This document shows, one piece after another, positions 62,887-64,000 of a stretch of 64,000 bases of DNA. Position numbers and translations under genes: made by a program. This DNA is from Crocinitomix catalasitica ATCC 23190. GTDB lineage: Bacteria > Bacteroidota > Bacteroidia > Flavobacteriales_D > Crocinitomicaceae. The stretch's first letter is position 1, and every line of letters starts with the position of its first letter. The notes beneath the pieces were generated by a model. It was not told the DNA's origin. It did no database searches and worked only from the letters and a program-made list of their open reading frames with translations. Location of the stretch: assembly GCF_000621625.1 (NCBI RefSeq), contig NZ_JHXV01000023.1:1-64000 (forward strand). Reading direction: 5' to 3'.

Positions 62887-63062
62887 TATTTATTCGTTTG
62901 TAAAGGCTTGTAAACAAGTACAAAATGCTAAAAGAGAGTTTCAAGTTAGGGTTGCGGGTTGTTATTTACTCAAATATAGCATTCCTTGTTAAATATCGGT
63001 AATCTGCTGAGCATTAATAGGCAAAAGGCTTTGCAGATATTAATATTTGGGGTTAAGTTAGA
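62887..63062. repeat. Duplicated 175-bp segment, copy 2
   Basis: Second copy of 61080-61253, starting 25 bp upstream of the lipoprotein start codon. Both copies have the same orientation relative to the minus-strand genes they precede. Confidence 0.8.
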
Positions 63063-63304
63063 AGATCACGCGAAACGGCTCCACCTGTGCTGCGATGCCC
63101 TGAGATTGTCGCAGTGAGCATTTGACAAAGTAAATGGATCCGTCAAACCGCCAAAGGTCGATCGCGCACAATATTCAACGGTCTCCGCTGAGTTTATCGA
63201 AGTGCTAGCCTTGTTGCTGAGCATTTTGTCGAAGTACGCACTCCAGTCAATCCTGGCTGGAGCGTCTACTCGATTGAAGGTAGTTTTAAATTGGTTTATT
63301 TCGT
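63063..63304. other. Intergenic region with short repeats
   Basis: Contains related strings such as CTGAGTTTATCGAAGTG and CTGAGCATTTTGTCGAAGT; a similar string in the other orientation (TTCGACAAACTCAGAGC) occurs near 34151. These look like small dispersed repeats. No gene seen. Confidence 0.45.
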
Positions 63305-63991
63305 TTAAAAAATAATCTCAACTACGTTCTCATCATTCGGTTCAATTGTGACGAGTACTGATTCATAAGTCGTAATTCCATTTTTTTTCACACGTTGAGA
63401 AATCTCATATTCTCCTGCTGGATAGCGACCTTCTCCGCCGAGTGATTCACAACCAAAAGCTCTATGACCTTCTCTTTCCCAAATATCACTTTCTGGGTCA
63501 AGTTTAGAAGCTGGTTCATATTCTAAATGACGCATAATTAGTGTTACCTCGTCTGAGGAACCAAGACAATCTTCATTTGTCATATCAAAGGATACATCAA
63601 ACAGTTTAACAAATTTTAACTCGAAAGTATTGTCATCAAAATTATCTAACACGAAATCAAATGGGTCACTATTGATTAAATAATATGTGTCAATAAAATT
63701 ATAATCTAACGCCAGATGGTATCTCCATCTTTTTCCTTTAGCTTTAAATCCTCCCTTAAAATATCCATTTTCAATAATCCCTTCAAGTGGCGAACTATGT
63801 TTAGCTTTGAAATTTCCACCAGCGTCAGATTTTTTCCCATTCACAGAAAACGGGATATTCTCTATTGCCTCACCTGTTATTCCATTAGTTATTTGGATTT
63901 CGATTGCCGTCCATTTAATTGCTTGTTCCTTTTGACAACCAATTAAAATAATTAGAGTTATTAAGATTGTGATAACGTTTCTTATATTCAT
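63305..63991 (-). CDS. Lipoprotein of unknown function
   Basis: 228 residues with a lipoprotein signal (ITILITLIILIGCQKEQ; Cys at residue 19). An N-terminal beta-sandwich-like segment (ITNGITGEAIENIPFSVNGKKSDAGGNFKAKH) resembles a carboxypeptidase-regulatory-like fold. Two further Cys (NEDCLGSSD and AFGCESLGGEGRYPAGEYEIS) may form a disulfide. No family assignment. It is followed by the duplicated segment and the other lipoprotein on the same strand. Confidence 0.7.
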   Translation of the reverse strand: MNIRNVITILITLIILIGCQKEQAIKWTAIEIQITNGITGEAIENIPFSVNGKKSDAGGNFKAKHSSPLEGIIENGYFKGGFKAKGKRWRYHLALDYNFIDTYYLINSDPFDFVLDNFDDNTFELKFVKLFDVSFDMTNEDCLGSSDEVTLIMRHLEYEPASKLDPESDIWEREGHRAFGCESLGGEGRYPAGEYEISQRVKKNGITTYESVLVTIEPNDENVVEIIF

Positions 63992-64000
63992 GATACAAAG

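Overview
The window looks like chromosomal DNA of a low-GC Bacteroidota, most likely a Flavobacteriales-type organism. The evidence is internal: proteins with C-terminal type IX secretion (T9SS) sorting domains (17982, 27252, 44142), promoters of the TAnnTTTG type, A-rich start regions without clear Shine-Dalgarno sequences, and many Bacteroidota-type lipoproteins. There is no prophage, CRISPR array or intact insertion sequence. Mobile traces are a broken REP-associated transposase (19631-19881), GIY-YIG fragments and three families of dispersed repeats.

Region 1-16 kb: small genes, then a minus-strand methionine operon metY-metX-osmC-metZ-thrA (8284 down to 1976). It is preceded by two tandem attenuators, each with a Met/Cys-rich leader peptide, an intrinsic terminator and a competing antiterminator. 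Next come a phosphoesterase/symporter pair, a quinone reductase-like gene, an AraC regulator, a cupin lipoprotein and a divergent nitroreductase/HxlR pair sharing a perfect 12-bp inverted repeat.

Region 20-27 kb is the most interesting part. A WYL-domain regulator diverges from an RtcB RNA ligase. Downstream lies a cluster of nine tRNA or tRNA-like genes, several with unusual arms. It is preceded by a 37-codon leader ORF and an attenuator whose antiterminator and terminator are mutually exclusive. Immediately after it are four tandem structured RNAs with one shared secondary structure supported by covariation. They resemble bacterial Y RNAs, and one carries a circularly permuted tRNA-like domain. 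They form the 5' leader of a 747-residue protein with a zinc ribbon, a helical middle and a TerD-like C-terminus. The rtcB promoter and the Y-RNA/TerD promoter share an almost identical operator-promoter module, and both mRNAs end in the same 31-nt hairpin. I read this as an RNA-damage-response island with RNA ligase, RNA chaperone with Y RNAs, and spare or decoy tRNAs. It parallels the proteobacterial rsr-yrl-rtcBA operon but with different regulator and chaperone parts.

Region 27-36 kb holds a large FG-GAP/VCBS-repeat T9SS protein, an ABC1 kinase, a leucine-rich-repeat protein and an AAA/DUF4143 ATPase with tandem repeats upstream.

Region 36-41 kb is a sulfur/thiol module: a Crp/Fnr-type regulator, a TauE/SafE transporter, an MBL-rhodanese protein, three single rhodaneses and a peroxiredoxin. 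A GTAAC-N4-GTTAC site recurs about 30 bp upstream of the -7 element at three promoters.

Region 41-64 kb is mostly housekeeping and hypothetical: a beta-CASP RNase, a thioredoxin-reductase-like enzyme, an LTA-synthase-like sulfatase, a radical SAM protein, hldD, BI-1, a Zn peptidase, an AraC-GyrI gene with an in-frame amber codon, a serine hydrolase, a Cys-rich repeat lipoprotein, an ECF sigma operon, a second Crp/Fnr protein and lipoproteins separated by a duplicated 175-bp segment.
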